A DNA stretch of 64,000 nucleotides from positions 496,001 through 560,000 of the forward strand of contig NZ_LHVE01000020.1 in assembly GCF_001269655.1 (NCBI RefSeq), written 5' to 3'. The notes under the pieces were generated by a model that searched no databases, was not told where the DNA came from, and saw only the letters and a program-made list of their open reading frames with translations. Position 1 is the stretch's first letter. Every line of letters starts with the position of its first letter. The position numbers were made by a program, and so were the translations under genes. The DNA comes from Pseudomonas thivervalensis (GTDB taxonomy: Bacteria > Pseudomonadota > Gammaproteobacteria > Pseudomonadales > Pseudomonadaceae). Of the stretch, positions 1 through 8,344 are shown piece after piece.

Positions 1-210
1 CGGGTGCGACAAGCGCGCCAGGGTCTTGCCTTCGCGCAAAAAACGCTCGCAAAACGTCGGGTCGGCGGCCAGGGCTGCCGCCATGACTTTCAACGCGACC
101 TTGCGTTCCAGCGAACGCTGGGTCGCCAGGTACACGCTGGCCATCGCGCCTTCACCGATCGGCCCTTCGATGTCGTAGCCGGGGATGACAATGTTCAGGG
201 TCAAGCTCAT
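1..210 (-). CDS. ppkA: T6SS serine/threonine protein kinase PpkA, N-terminal part (cut by window edge)
   Basis: The reverse strand from 210 encodes the first 70 residues of a eukaryotic-type Ser/Thr kinase. A glycine-rich loop GEGAMASVY is followed by a VALKV strand carrying the ATP-binding lysine, then the start of helix C (FLREGKTLARL). The gene runs off the left edge, so the catalytic loop and any membrane or von Willebrand domain cannot be seen. The ATG overlaps the stop of the upstream pppA as ATGA (207-210), implying translational coupling. In H1-type T6SS, PpkA phosphorylates the FHA protein to switch on assembly (family knowledge). The context, last gene of a tssJ-to-ppkA operon, supports the name. 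Confidence 0.88.
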   Translation of the reverse strand, partial: MSLTLNIVIPGYDIEGPIGEGAMASVYLATQRSLERKVALKVMAAALAADPTFCERFLREGKTLARLSHP

Positions 211-938
211 GACGGCACCTTCACGACCACCACGGTGATGTTGTCCGGCGCGCCACGCATCAGGCCCAGGGACACCAGGCTGCTGGCGATCTCGCCGGGC
301 TCGTCGTGGCTCAATACTTCGCGGATTTCATCGTCCTCGACGGTCTTGGTCAGCCCGTCGCTGCACAACAGGTAGCTGTCGCCGGGCACCAGCAGCAGTT
401 CGGTCAGCGCCAGGTTCAGTTGCGCCTCGACACCAATGGCCCGGGTGACGATGTTGGCCCGTGGATGCACGCGCGCCTCGGCTTCGCTGAGCAGGCCGCT
501 GTCCTGCAAGTCCTGGACGTAGCTGTGGTCCCGGGAAATGCCTTCGAGCACGCCGTCGCGCAGGCGATACAAGCGACTGTCACCGGCCCATAGGCACATG
601 CCGCGCAGGTCGCGGGCGGCCAACACCACCACGGTGCTGCCCATCATCGTCACGCCACGGTTGGCGGTTTCCTCGCGCACGGCGGCGTTGACCCGCAGCA
701 GGTCGCTTTGCAGCGCCGCGACGTACTCGTCCAGCGAACGCCCCACGGCAATACCGCGCAGGCTGTCGACGATCAGGCTACTGACGTAGTCGCCCGCCGC
801 GTGCCCGCCCATGCCGTCGGCCACCACCCAGAGGCCGTTTTCCGGCAGGTCCAGGCAGGCGTCTTCGTTGACCTGACGGACCATCCCGACATGGCTCTTG
901 CTTGCAGACTTGATTGCTTTTCCGGCACTTGGACGCAT
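207..938 (-). CDS. pppA: PP2C-family protein phosphatase PppA
   Basis: A 243-residue PP2C phosphatase. The metal-binding motifs are in order: NEDA near residue 25, ADGMGGH at 40-46, WAGDSRLYR in the middle, CSDGL at about 195, and DNITVVVV at the C-terminus. Such enzymes use two Mn/Mg ions to remove phosphate from Thr/Ser. In H1-type T6SS, PppA reverses PpkA action on the FHA protein and so turns secretion off. The gene lies two bases short of overlapping tagF (tagF stop at 939, this ATG at 938) and overlaps ppkA by 4 bases, so the three regulatory genes form a tight block. The length matches the other T6SS phosphatase in this window (242 residues). Confidence 0.95.
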   Translation of the reverse strand: MRPSAGKAIKSASKSHVGMVRQVNEDACLDLPENGLWVVADGMGGHAAGDYVSSLIVDSLRGIAVGRSLDEYVAALQSDLLRVNAAVREETANRGVTMMGSTVVVLAARDLRGMCLWAGDSRLYRLRDGVLEGISRDHSYVQDLQDSGLLSEAEARVHPRANIVTRAIGVEAQLNLALTELLLVPGDSYLLCSDGLTKTVEDDEIREVLSHDEPGEIASSLVSLGLMRGAPDNITVVVVKVPS

Positions 939-1592
939 CTACACAACACCTTCTTGGCCGAGCAAAAATTGCGCAAAATCAGCCGCTGCCGGCAGTCCCT
1001 GGCAGCGCATCAAACCCGGGGCGATGCGCTCCGATCCCTGGCCCCACCACAGGCTCACGCCTTCACAGGCCGCCTCGGCCAGGGCGCTCATGCGCCGCTG
1101 CGGGTCGGTGGCATCGAAGCGATGCAGGCTGGCGAAACGGCTACTCGGCGTGCGTGGCAGGAACATCGGGCTGCCGAGGGTTTCCAGTTGTTCGTTGAAC
1201 GCCTCGAAACTGGCCTCGACGCTCAAGGTGCTCAGCAACAGGTTCTCGACTCGCTCGAACCACTCGTCCGCACCGCCCACCACCGACGCCGGGTCCGCGT
1301 CGGGCTCCAGCAGCACGGCAATGGTCAGCGGAAAATAACGACCGACCCGATCGATGCTCGGCATCACCACCCCAACGGCGGCGTCCGGGCCACACACACC
1401 CGGCGCGACCATGAAGCGCCACAACGGGCTGACCAGATAGGCGTCCAGCCAACGCTCGCCGAGGCTGGTCTGGCTGGCGAGCAAACCCGCCGCCAACCAC
1501 GAATCCCACGGGCCGATAAACCCCTGGGGCAAGCCACGGCTGACGAAGTCGCCGCGGCTGGCCAACTTTCCGTAGAAGCCCGGCGTACTCAT
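939..1592 (-). CDS. tagF: T6SS-associated protein TagF
   Basis: A 217-residue TagF/ImpM-family protein. The start at 1592 (MSTPGFYGKL) was chosen because it overlaps the tssM stop as ATGA and begins with the family's GFYGKLxxRGDFV signature. A longer reading frame to 1859 lies entirely inside tssM. Further family marks are PWDSWL near residue 35 and the SLWWG motif near the C-terminus. In P. aeruginosa TagF is a post-translational repressor of the H1-T6SS that acts by restraining the FHA protein. Its place between tssM and pppA is the canonical H1 order. Confidence 0.93.
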   Translation of the reverse strand: MSTPGFYGKLASRGDFVSRGLPQGFIGPWDSWLAAGLLASQTSLGERWLDAYLVSPLWRFMVAPGVCGPDAAVGVVMPSIDRVGRYFPLTIAVLLEPDADPASVVGGADEWFERVENLLLSTLSVEASFEAFNEQLETLGSPMFLPRTPSSRFASLHRFDATDPQRRMSALAEAACEGVSLWWGQGSERIAPGLMRCQGLPAAADFAQFLLGQEGVV

Positions 1593-4500
1593 AGCCGCTC
1601 CGGCAGGCTGAAGCCGCTGAGCACCCGGCTCTTGAACGGGTTGAAGGCGCTGTTGGCCCGCAACTCGTAAGAGGCGCTGGCGCCATCGACCCGCAGCCGC
1701 AGGTTGAAGCGATCCGGCGAGTTGCCGGCGGTCAGGTCCGATTGCTCCAGCAGCCGGAACCACGCCCACGGCCCATCCAGGGTGATGCCGGAGCGACCGC
1801 TGGACGACGGCGGCATGATCGAGATCCGTACCACGCCGATGCTGCCCGGGTTCGGCCACTGCATGGCGGTCGGGCGGCTCGGGCCGTGGTCGTAGCTCAG
1901 TTGCTGGCCGTCGAGGTCGAGCAGGAACTGGGTGATGGTCGAGTCCATCGCCACCGGCTTGAGTTCGAAACGCACCATCGGCTGGGTGCCGCCGGAACGG
2001 AAGAACGCATCGCGGATGGTTGCCGCGCGCTGGAAGGTCTGCAGCACGCCGGGGGCGATGCCGAGCTTCTGCGCCGCGCCCGGCTGCCAGCGCCAGGTCG
2101 GGGTCGAGGTGTCGACGTAGGGTTGCAGGTATTTGCGGAAGTAGTTGTCCATCACCCCGCCGACGCCGAAGAACTGGCCGAAGTCATCCAGGGTCGCGTC
2201 CCGCGCGCTGCCCGGCGACATCGGATAGCGCCCGGCCAGGGATTGGCGATAGATGTTCACCACTTCGCTGGTCCAGGCCGCGTTCAGTTGGTTGCGCACC
2301 CCGCCCATCATGCTGTTGGTGGTGGAATTGACCACCGACTTGACCAGGCCCTGCACCAACGGCGGCTGGCGTTCGGCGTTGAGGCTGACGCGGGTGGCGG
2401 CGGCCGTGGCCTGGTTCTTGGCTTCGCCGAGCAAGGCGTCGCCGCTGGCACCGACCATGGCGCTGACCTGCACGTACAAGGCGTTCATGTCGGCCAGCAG
2501 GCCGTCGATGGCCGCTGGCTCGCCTTCGCTTTTGCTGACGATGCTGTTGAGCTCGGCGAAGTGCGCGGTGATCGGATCATCGCTGGTCGCCGGCGCGCTT
2601 GACGTCGCCTGCTCCTGGCCGAGCAAGCTGCCCAGGCGTTCCTTGAGCTTGTCCACGCCACCTTCCACCGGCGCACCTTGGGCGGCCAGCAGGCGCTCGT
2701 CCTGTTGCAGGTCGGTTTCCTTCGCCACCGCCACCAGCAGTTTTTTCAACGGCGAGCTCGGGCCGGAAATCACCCGCAGCACATCGGCGGCCTGGGCCAC
2801 GCTGGTGATCGGCACGAAGTCGATGTCGGCCAGCAAGGCGTCCCATTGGCGCAGGTAATCCTGGAAGTACAGGCGACGCACGTCGGCGGCCAGGCTGGCG
2901 ACGTTCTGCTGATCGGCCTCTTCGTGGCCCAGCACCCATTGCTCTTCGGCCAGGGTGCCGGTCTGGCTCAGGCTGCTGAGCAAGAAGCCCTGGCGGTAAC
3001 CCTTGACGGTAAAGAACCCGCTCAAGGGTTCGCCCAATGGCTTGCCGCTCTTGCGGCTGAACACCAGCGCAGCGTCACGCCCGGCGGCTTCGTTGATGCG
3101 GAAGCCCGGGATGCCTTCGGGCAGTTTCTGGCGCTTGATCCGGTCATAGACCCGCTGGGCCACCGGCAATTGCTGCAACTGGCGGCGCAGGTCTTCGACC
3201 AGGCGTGGGTCGAGGCGCGCGAGGGGCGGACGCCGCTCGAACAGCGCCTGCAAATGCCCGGCCAGGGCCTGGCGCTGCTCGGCCGGCAAGTCCCGCGGCA
3301 GGCTGCGGTCCCAATCCAGGGCGATCCAGGCCTTGATGAAATCGGCGTCGTAATGCTCGGTGTCGGCGAGCATCAGGTAGGCCTTCAAGCCTTCGTAGAG
3401 GAAATCCGAATTGCCGCCGCTGTGCAGTTGCTCTTCGATGCGCGTCAGCAAGCGTGGCGCGAACACCGCGATCAGCAGCTTGCGGTAGACGCTACCGGAC
3501 TCGGCTTCAAGCATGTCGCCCTGGTACAGGCCCAGGCCTTCGGCCCAGTCGGGAGCGTCGTCGGCCAGGTGTTTCACGGCGTTGAGCAACGGCAACACCG
3601 CGAGCACATCCCGTTGTGCCGGGCTGAGGTTCTGCACGGTCTGGCCCAATGGCGCGACCTTCTGATCGACTTGGGCGATGTAGGCTTGGTTGGCCCGGTA
3701 GCTGACCCACCACAACGTGCTGACCACCAACACCAGCACCACCGTCGAGGCCAGCACACCGCGGGCAATCCATTTGCGCCGACGCTCGACTTTCGGATCG
3801 ACGCCCACCAGCCCGCGCTCGGCGAAGGCCACGGCGGTGAAGAGTTTTTCGATGAAGTAGCTGCGCCCGGTGCCGGTCTGGCGCGCCAGGTGTTGGCGGT
3901 CCAGGTTCATGCTCTGGGCCATGGAGCCGATCAGGCGATCGATCGGGCTGCCTTCCTGGGTGCCGCTGGTGAAATACACGCCGCGCAGCAACACCCGCTC
4001 TTCGAAGGCGTTGGGTTTGAACACGCCTTCGAGGAAGCTTTGCAGGCAATCCTTCAGGGCGCCGAACTGCTGCGGGAAGCCGTAGATCAGATCGCGTCGC
4101 GCCGGATCGCGCTCTTGTTGCAGGCGCTCGACCAAACGGTCATTGAGGCGCTGCTCAAGGCCGGTGAATTCGCTTTGCAGGTGCGCCAGGGGGCTGTCGC
4201 TGCTCTTGCCATCGTCCAGGGCGAAGGTCATGCCCCAGACCTGGGCGCGTTCTTCCTTGCTCAGGGTATCGAAATACTCCATGAACCCGGGCACGAGGTC
4301 GAGCTTGGTCAGCATCAGGTAGATCGGGAAGCGCACGCCCAGTTGGGTGTACAGCTCTTGGATCCGCAAGCGAATCGCCGCGGCATGGGCGGCGCGCTCG
4401 GCGTCGCTGCCCAGCAACAAGTCGGACAGGCTGATGGCGATGAACGCCCCGTCAATCGGGCGCCGGGCCCGTTGTTTTTTCAGCAGGCCGAGGAAGCCCA

Positions 4501-5089
4501 GCCAGGCGGCCTTGTCGATAGTCGCGTCGCTGTCCTGGGTGGTGTAGCGGCCGGCGGTGTCGAGCAGGACTGCCTGGTCAGTGAACCACCAATCGCAATT
4601 GCGCGTACCGCCGACACCACGCACGGCACCGGCGCCCAGCTGCGCGGCCAGCGGGAAATGCAGCCCGGAGTTGACCAGCGCGGTGGTCTTGCCCGAACCC
4701 GGCGGACCGATGATCACGTACCACGGCAGCTCGTAGAGGTTACGGCGCTCGTCTCCACCCAGCTTGGCTTTCTTGAGCAGGGCCAAGGCTTCGTCCATGC
4801 GCTGGCGCAGGGTTTCGAGTTCTTCGGCAGTGGCGATGCTGGTCGGGTCAGGCGGGGTTTGCGCGGCCAGGCTGCGCATCACTTCGGCGGCCTGGCGGCG
4901 CGCCTGGATGATGCGGAACACCCGGTAGGCGATCCACACCGCGAACACCAGGATGATCAAGGCCCAGCGCCGTCCTTCAGGCACCAGCCAATCGAGCAGC
5001 GGACCGACGAACCAGATGATCAGGCTCAGGGCGATCAGCCCCAGCAATGGGATGACCCAGCGGGTCATAAAACTGAAAAACGCCTTCAC
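1589..5089 (-). CDS. tssM: T6SS membrane complex subunit TssM (IcmF family)
   Basis: A 1166-residue inner-membrane protein forming the trans-envelope channel with TssL and TssJ. There are two hydrophobic helices at about 12-31 and 42-60. A cytoplasmic GTPase-like domain follows, with Walker A GPPGSGKT at 128-135. A third membrane helix lies near 440-465 (VLVLVVSTLWW) and a long periplasmic region follows. The C-terminal part is the ImcF-related domain that contacts TssJ. The length is usual for the family. The gene overlaps tssL (5086-5089) and tagF (1589-1592) by 4 bases each. The intact Walker A motif distinguishes it from TssM proteins that have lost nucleotide binding. Confidence 0.97.
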   Translation of the reverse strand: MKAFFSFMTRWVIPLLGLIALSLIIWFVGPLLDWLVPEGRRWALIILVFAVWIAYRVFRIIQARRQAAEVMRSLAAQTPPDPTSIATAEELETLRQRMDEALALLKKAKLGGDERRNLYELPWYVIIGPPGSGKTTALVNSGLHFPLAAQLGAGAVRGVGGTRNCDWWFTDQAVLLDTAGRYTTQDSDATIDKAAWLGFLGLLKKQRARRPIDGAFIAISLSDLLLGSDAERAAHAAAIRLRIQELYTQLGVRFPIYLMLTKLDLVPGFMEYFDTLSKEERAQVWGMTFALDDGKSSDSPLAHLQSEFTGLEQRLNDRLVERLQQERDPARRDLIYGFPQQFGALKDCLQSFLEGVFKPNAFEERVLLRGVYFTSGTQEGSPIDRLIGSMAQSMNLDRQHLARQTGTGRSYFIEKLFTAVAFAERGLVGVDPKVERRRKWIARGVLASTVVLVLVVSTLWWVSYRANQAYIAQVDQKVAPLGQTVQNLSPAQRDVLAVLPLLNAVKHLADDAPDWAEGLGLYQGDMLEAESGSVYRKLLIAVFAPRLLTRIEEQLHSGGNSDFLYEGLKAYLMLADTEHYDADFIKAWIALDWDRSLPRDLPAEQRQALAGHLQALFERRPPLARLDPRLVEDLRRQLQQLPVAQRVYDRIKRQKLPEGIPGFRINEAAGRDAALVFSRKSGKPLGEPLSGFFTVKGYRQGFLLSSLSQTGTLAEEQWVLGHEEADQQNVASLAADVRRLYFQDYLRQWDALLADIDFVPITSVAQAADVLRVISGPSSPLKKLLVAVAKETDLQQDERLLAAQGAPVEGGVDKLKERLGSLLGQEQATSSAPATSDDPITAHFAELNSIVSKSEGEPAAIDGLLADMNALYVQVSAMVGASGDALLGEAKNQATAAATRVSLNAERQPPLVQGLVKSVVNSTTNSMMGGVRNQLNAAWTSEVVNIYRQSLAGRYPMSPGSARDATLDDFGQFFGVGGVMDNYFRKYLQPYVDTSTPTWRWQPGAAQKLGIAPGVLQTFQRAATIRDAFFRSGGTQPMVRFELKPVAMDSTITQFLLDLDGQQLSYDHGPSRPTAMQWPNPGSIGVVRISIMPPSSSGRSGITLDGPWAWFRLLEQSDLTAGNSPDRFNLRLRVDGASASYELRANSAFNPFKSRVLSGFSLPERL

Positions 5090-6399
5090 TCGACCCCCTC
5101 CGCCAATACTGTGATTTCAACCCGACGATTGCGCGCACGCCCCTCCGGGGTGGCGTTGGACGCCAACGGCTCGGTGTCGCTGCGGCCTTCGGCACTGAAG
5201 CGCTCGGGCTGGCCGGTCTTGGCCGAGAGAATTTGCAGCACCGATTGAGCCCGCGCTTCGGACAACGCCCAGTTGGACGGGAACCGGAGGGTGGCGATCG
5301 GCCGATTGTCGCTGTGGCCGGTGACCAGGACCTGGCCCTTGACCTTGCGCACCGCCTCGGCGATGCGCAGCATCAGAGGCTGGAAATCGTCCTTGATGCT
5401 GGCGCTGCCCGAGGCGAACAGTTCATCGCCACGAATGGTCACCACCGAGCGGTCGACCGCGTCTTCCACGGCAATCCGGTTGGCGCGGATTTCATCGGCG
5501 AGGAAGCCGGCCAGGCGTGGGCGCTCGATCACTTTCGGCTGCACCACGGGACGGTCGATGGTCTGCACCGGGATCTCACCGAGGAAGTGGATGTTCTTGA
5601 ACACCGGCTCGGCATCCGAGGCGAGCTTCATGCGCAGGCCGAATAGCAGCGCCAACAGCAAGGCCACGCCAATGGCCACGGCGATCCACGGCGGCATGAA
5701 TTGCGCCAATCGATCACGGGCCACGGTGACACCGCGCCAATGCGGCGACAGCTCGCGCTCGTAGTCGCCCCGGGCGCTGCGGATCACGGCGCTGGTGCGC
5801 TCACGCAACGCTTCCAGTTGGCTGCGACCGTCGTTCATCACTCGATAACGACCTTCAAAGCCGAGGCACATGCACAGGTACAAGAGCTCCAGCAGATACA
5901 GGCGCTCGCGCGGACTTTGCAGGCAATGCTCCAGCAACTGGAACACCTTCTCGCCGCCCCAGGCTTCGTTGTGCACGGTGATCAGCAGGCTTTGCTTGCC
6001 CCAGTCGCTGGTGCCGCCCCAAGGCGTGCTCAACACCGCTTCGTCCAGCGCGGTGCACAAGGCGTAGCGGGCCAGCAACACGTCGTTGCGCACCACACCG
6101 GCGGCCTCGGCGCGCTCTTCGAACTGGCGCAGGTAGGCCAACAATTGGGCGCGCAAACTGGCCGGTGCCGGGTGGGCAATGGTATTGCGCAGGCGCGTCA
6201 GCAGGGCCAGCAGCGGGCCGGCGGCGCTTTCCAGCGGGTTGAGGCCCTCGGCCTTGCCGGTCAGGACCGGCGCGGCCGGCATAGACAGCGGCGCAGGCTG
6301 TGGACGCCCCGGGTCCGGACGGCCAGGGTCGGGGCGAAATGGATCGGCGCCACGGCCACCGGGCGTCGGCATGAATTGGGTACGATCGTCGTTGCTCAT
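5086..6399 (-). CDS. tssL: T6SS protein TssL with C-terminal OmpA peptidoglycan-binding domain
   Basis: A 437-residue DotU-family protein. A Pro-rich N-terminal tail (about 1-45) leads into the cytoplasmic DotU domain (about 50-215) with the family motifs CTALDEAVLSTPWG and CLGFEGRYR. One membrane helix follows at about 234-256, and then a periplasmic OmpA/MotB-type domain (about 310-437) with GHSDNRPI and NRRVEI. This extended form is typical of H1-type TssL and anchors the membrane complex to the cell wall. The paralogue at 39026-39889 lacks this extension. The protein recruits the baseplate through TssK. It overlaps tssM by ATGA. Confidence 0.97.
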   Translation of the reverse strand: MSNDDRTQFMPTPGGRGADPFRPDPGRPDPGRPQPAPLSMPAAPVLTGKAEGLNPLESAAGPLLALLTRLRNTIAHPAPASLRAQLLAYLRQFEERAEAAGVVRNDVLLARYALCTALDEAVLSTPWGGTSDWGKQSLLITVHNEAWGGEKVFQLLEHCLQSPRERLYLLELLYLCMCLGFEGRYRVMNDGRSQLEALRERTSAVIRSARGDYERELSPHWRGVTVARDRLAQFMPPWIAVAIGVALLLALLFGLRMKLASDAEPVFKNIHFLGEIPVQTIDRPVVQPKVIERPRLAGFLADEIRANRIAVEDAVDRSVVTIRGDELFASGSASIKDDFQPLMLRIAEAVRKVKGQVLVTGHSDNRPIATLRFPSNWALSEARAQSVLQILSAKTGQPERFSAEGRSDTEPLASNATPEGRARNRRVEITVLAEGVE

Positions 6400-6405
6400 C
6401 GCGGT

Positions 6406-7740
6406 TTATCCTCGGATCGCCCAGAACGCCAGGTTCAGCCCTGGGAACTGGCCGGCGATGTGGAACGCAAAGCCGCCGGAGTTGCTCAACTGCTGCCAGT
6501 GATCGCTGCCCCGGTCGAGTTCGTAGTAGGTGGAGCCGGCGTGGTACGGCAGCTGCCGTGGCGCCACTGGCAACGGCAGCAGGCCGATGCCCGGCAGTTG
6601 CAGATTGACCAGGTCGCGGATGTGCTCCACCGAGCCGACCTTGCTCTGCTGGCCGAAGCGGCCGCGCAGGGTTTCGGCCGGCACGTCGGCGCGCACCACC
6701 AGGATGAAGCTGGCGCTGTCGAGCAAGGTCTTGTCGGCCAGCATCGCCACGTGGATGCCGTAGGCTTTCTCGACAATCGGAATTGGCGTCGCCTTGCTGT
6801 CGATCAGCATCGACAGGGCTTCGCGCAGGGCCTGCATCACCGGCGCGTAGCTGAGCGCCAGGTCATCGTGCTGGTAAGGCGGGTATTGTTGCGGTCGTCG
6901 CCCGGACGCGGTAAACGTGGAAAATTCGCCGGCCAGACTCACCAATTCGCTGTAGAAACGCTCGGGGTGCAACGGGCTCAACTGGCTCAGGTGCTGGATC
7001 AACGGCTGGGCGCGGTTGACCAGTTGCAGCAGCATGAAGTCGGCAATTTCCGAGGCGCCACCGGCACCGGACGCCACCACCCGCCCGGCCAGGGCTTCGC
7101 CGCGTTGATGCAGCAGGCCCAACAGTTCGCTGCGAAACGCCGCCAACGGCTTGGACGCGACGACATCCAGCAGCGGCGGGATGTAGTTGTCGTCGAGCAC
7201 CAACGCGCGGTCGGCACGTTTTTCCTTGATGCGCACCACGCCGATGGCCGCGTAGTCGCCAATGCCATCCCGTTCGGTCAACAAACGCAACGCCCGGGAG
7301 CCGAGGGCCACCGGCGCGCGGTTCTCGAACGGCGCGTTGTCGTCGCGCACTTCGCACACTTGGCTCACATAACGCGCAGCGCCGAGGTCTTCGCCTTCAT
7401 CCACGGTGTCGCGAGCACCGGCACGCTTGAGCGGCAAGGCCAGGTACACCAGGCCATCGCGCAGGTTGTCATCGACGTTCAGGGGGGTTGGCGCCAGGTC
7501 ATCCTGGGGAATATTGAACGGCGTACCATCCGGCAACAGGCCCCGCGCCGAGATGATCGCCAGCTTGCCCTGGGCCAACAGGCCCTGGTCGATCAGCAAT
7601 TCGGAGAAACCCCAGGCGCCGGCCGACAACGGGCGGCTGCGTGCGTCGATGAGGTTTTCCAGGTAACGGTCATGCTGCTGGAAGTGCTGCGTTCCAATGA
7701 ACATGCCTTCCGACCAGACCACGCGATTGTTCCAGGACAT
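6406..7740 (-). CDS. tssK: T6SS baseplate subunit TssK
   Basis: A 444-residue TssK (VasE/ImpJ) protein. The N-terminal WxEGMFIGxQHFQQHDRY segment is the family hallmark, and the C-terminal part carries the PRQLPYHAGSTYYEL stretch before a short tail. TssK trimers link the baseplate wedge (TssF, TssG, TssE) to the cytoplasmic face of TssL/TssM and are related to phage receptor-binding proteins. The gene lies 6 bases upstream of tssL and 15 bases downstream of tssJ on the same strand, so it is part of one operon. No anomalies were seen. A second TssK of nearly identical length (443) is at 39895-41226. Confidence 0.97.
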   Translation of the reverse strand: MSWNNRVVWSEGMFIGTQHFQQHDRYLENLIDARSRPLSAGAWGFSELLIDQGLLAQGKLAIISARGLLPDGTPFNIPQDDLAPTPLNVDDNLRDGLVYLALPLKRAGARDTVDEGEDLGAARYVSQVCEVRDDNAPFENRAPVALGSRALRLLTERDGIGDYAAIGVVRIKEKRADRALVLDDNYIPPLLDVVASKPLAAFRSELLGLLHQRGEALAGRVVASGAGGASEIADFMLLQLVNRAQPLIQHLSQLSPLHPERFYSELVSLAGEFSTFTASGRRPQQYPPYQHDDLALSYAPVMQALREALSMLIDSKATPIPIVEKAYGIHVAMLADKTLLDSASFILVVRADVPAETLRGRFGQQSKVGSVEHIRDLVNLQLPGIGLLPLPVAPRQLPYHAGSTYYELDRGSDHWQQLSNSGGFAFHIAGQFPGLNLAFWAIRG

Positions 7741-7755
7741 GGGGGCTCCGATTGC

Positions 7756-8262
7756 TTATTGGGCAGGGCTGGATGGGGGAACGACGACGGCGCTGCGCAC
7801 GGCGCGCACATCGAGGCTGATCTGGTATTCGGTGTATTCGCGCGCCGGGACATTCATCACCGTGCGCCACAGCGACTGGTCCAGCTCGCGATAACCCACC
7901 AGTATTCCGATGTGCCGCGTGGCCGGGTCGAGGTCGCGTTGCAGGCTCAGTTGCTGGCCGGGCTGGATCAGCACCTCGTCCTGGTCGATCAGGTCGGCGC
8001 CGAGCGTGGCCTGGGCCCGTTCGGCCAGGGCGAAATAATCGGAACGGCCAAAGGTCGCGGCATTTTTCAGTTCGAAAATGCGCACCCGGACCGGGGCCGG
8101 TTGGCCGGTGGCGCCGGGGTTGAGGCCGGCAATGGCATGGAAATGCAGCTCGATGGCGGCGGTGTCGGCCTCAGCTTCTTCGGGCTGGGGGTTGGCCGCA
8201 TCCTTGGCGCACGCCGTCAGCAGAAGCACGGTGGCAACTGCGAGTAAAAACCTGGGAATCAT
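7756..8262 (-). CDS. tssJ: T6SS outer-membrane lipoprotein TssJ
   Basis: A 168-residue lipoprotein. A lipid signal peptide ends in the lipobox LLTAC (Cys18), followed by the short beta-sandwich of the TssJ/VasD family, with GLNPGATGQPAPVRVRIFEL as its most recognisable stretch. TssJ sits in the inner leaflet of the outer membrane and caps the TssM periplasmic domain. A GAGGA-like ribosome site precedes the ATG. It lies 69 bases downstream of the fha1 stop and 15 bases upstream of tssK. Confidence 0.95.
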   Translation of the reverse strand: MIPRFLLAVATVLLLTACAKDAANPQPEEAEADTAAIELHFHAIAGLNPGATGQPAPVRVRIFELKNAATFGRSDYFALAERAQATLGADLIDQDEVLIQPGQQLSLQRDLDPATRHIGILVGYRELDQSLWRTVMNVPAREYTEYQISLDVRAVRSAVVVPPSSPAQ

Positions 8263-8321
8263 CCTGCGTCCTCAATGACGTTTGAGCTATCCGTTGTTGA
8301 CTTGATCAGTATTGTTATAAG

Positions 8322-8344
8322 GCGACGCCGCTCAACGGCGTCGC
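8322..8344 (-). terminator. Perfect GC hairpin spanning the fha1 stop codon (possible attenuator)
   Basis: A 9-base-pair perfect stem (8322-8330 with 8336-8344, GCGACGCCG and its complement) with a 5-base loop that contains the TGA of fha1. On the reverse strand it is followed by CCTTATAACAATAC rather than a run of T, so it is not a classical terminator. Its place between fha1 and tssJ suggests RNA processing, stabilisation or partial attenuation inside the operon. The hairpin is seen directly; its function is inferred. Confidence 0.4.

Noticed and set aside
1593..1859. Longer start for tagF
   Set aside because: Lies fully inside tssM on the same strand; the family motif begins at the ATG overlapping the tssM stop.
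2678..5248. 856-codon open frame on the + strand opposite tssM
   Set aside because: Shadow of high-GC tssM: Gln/His/Gly/Ala-rich composition, no domain, overlaps a certain gene completely.
5701..8247. 848-codon + strand frame opposite tssL, tssK and tssJ
   Set aside because: Spans three confirmed genes on the other strand and has antisense-type composition.
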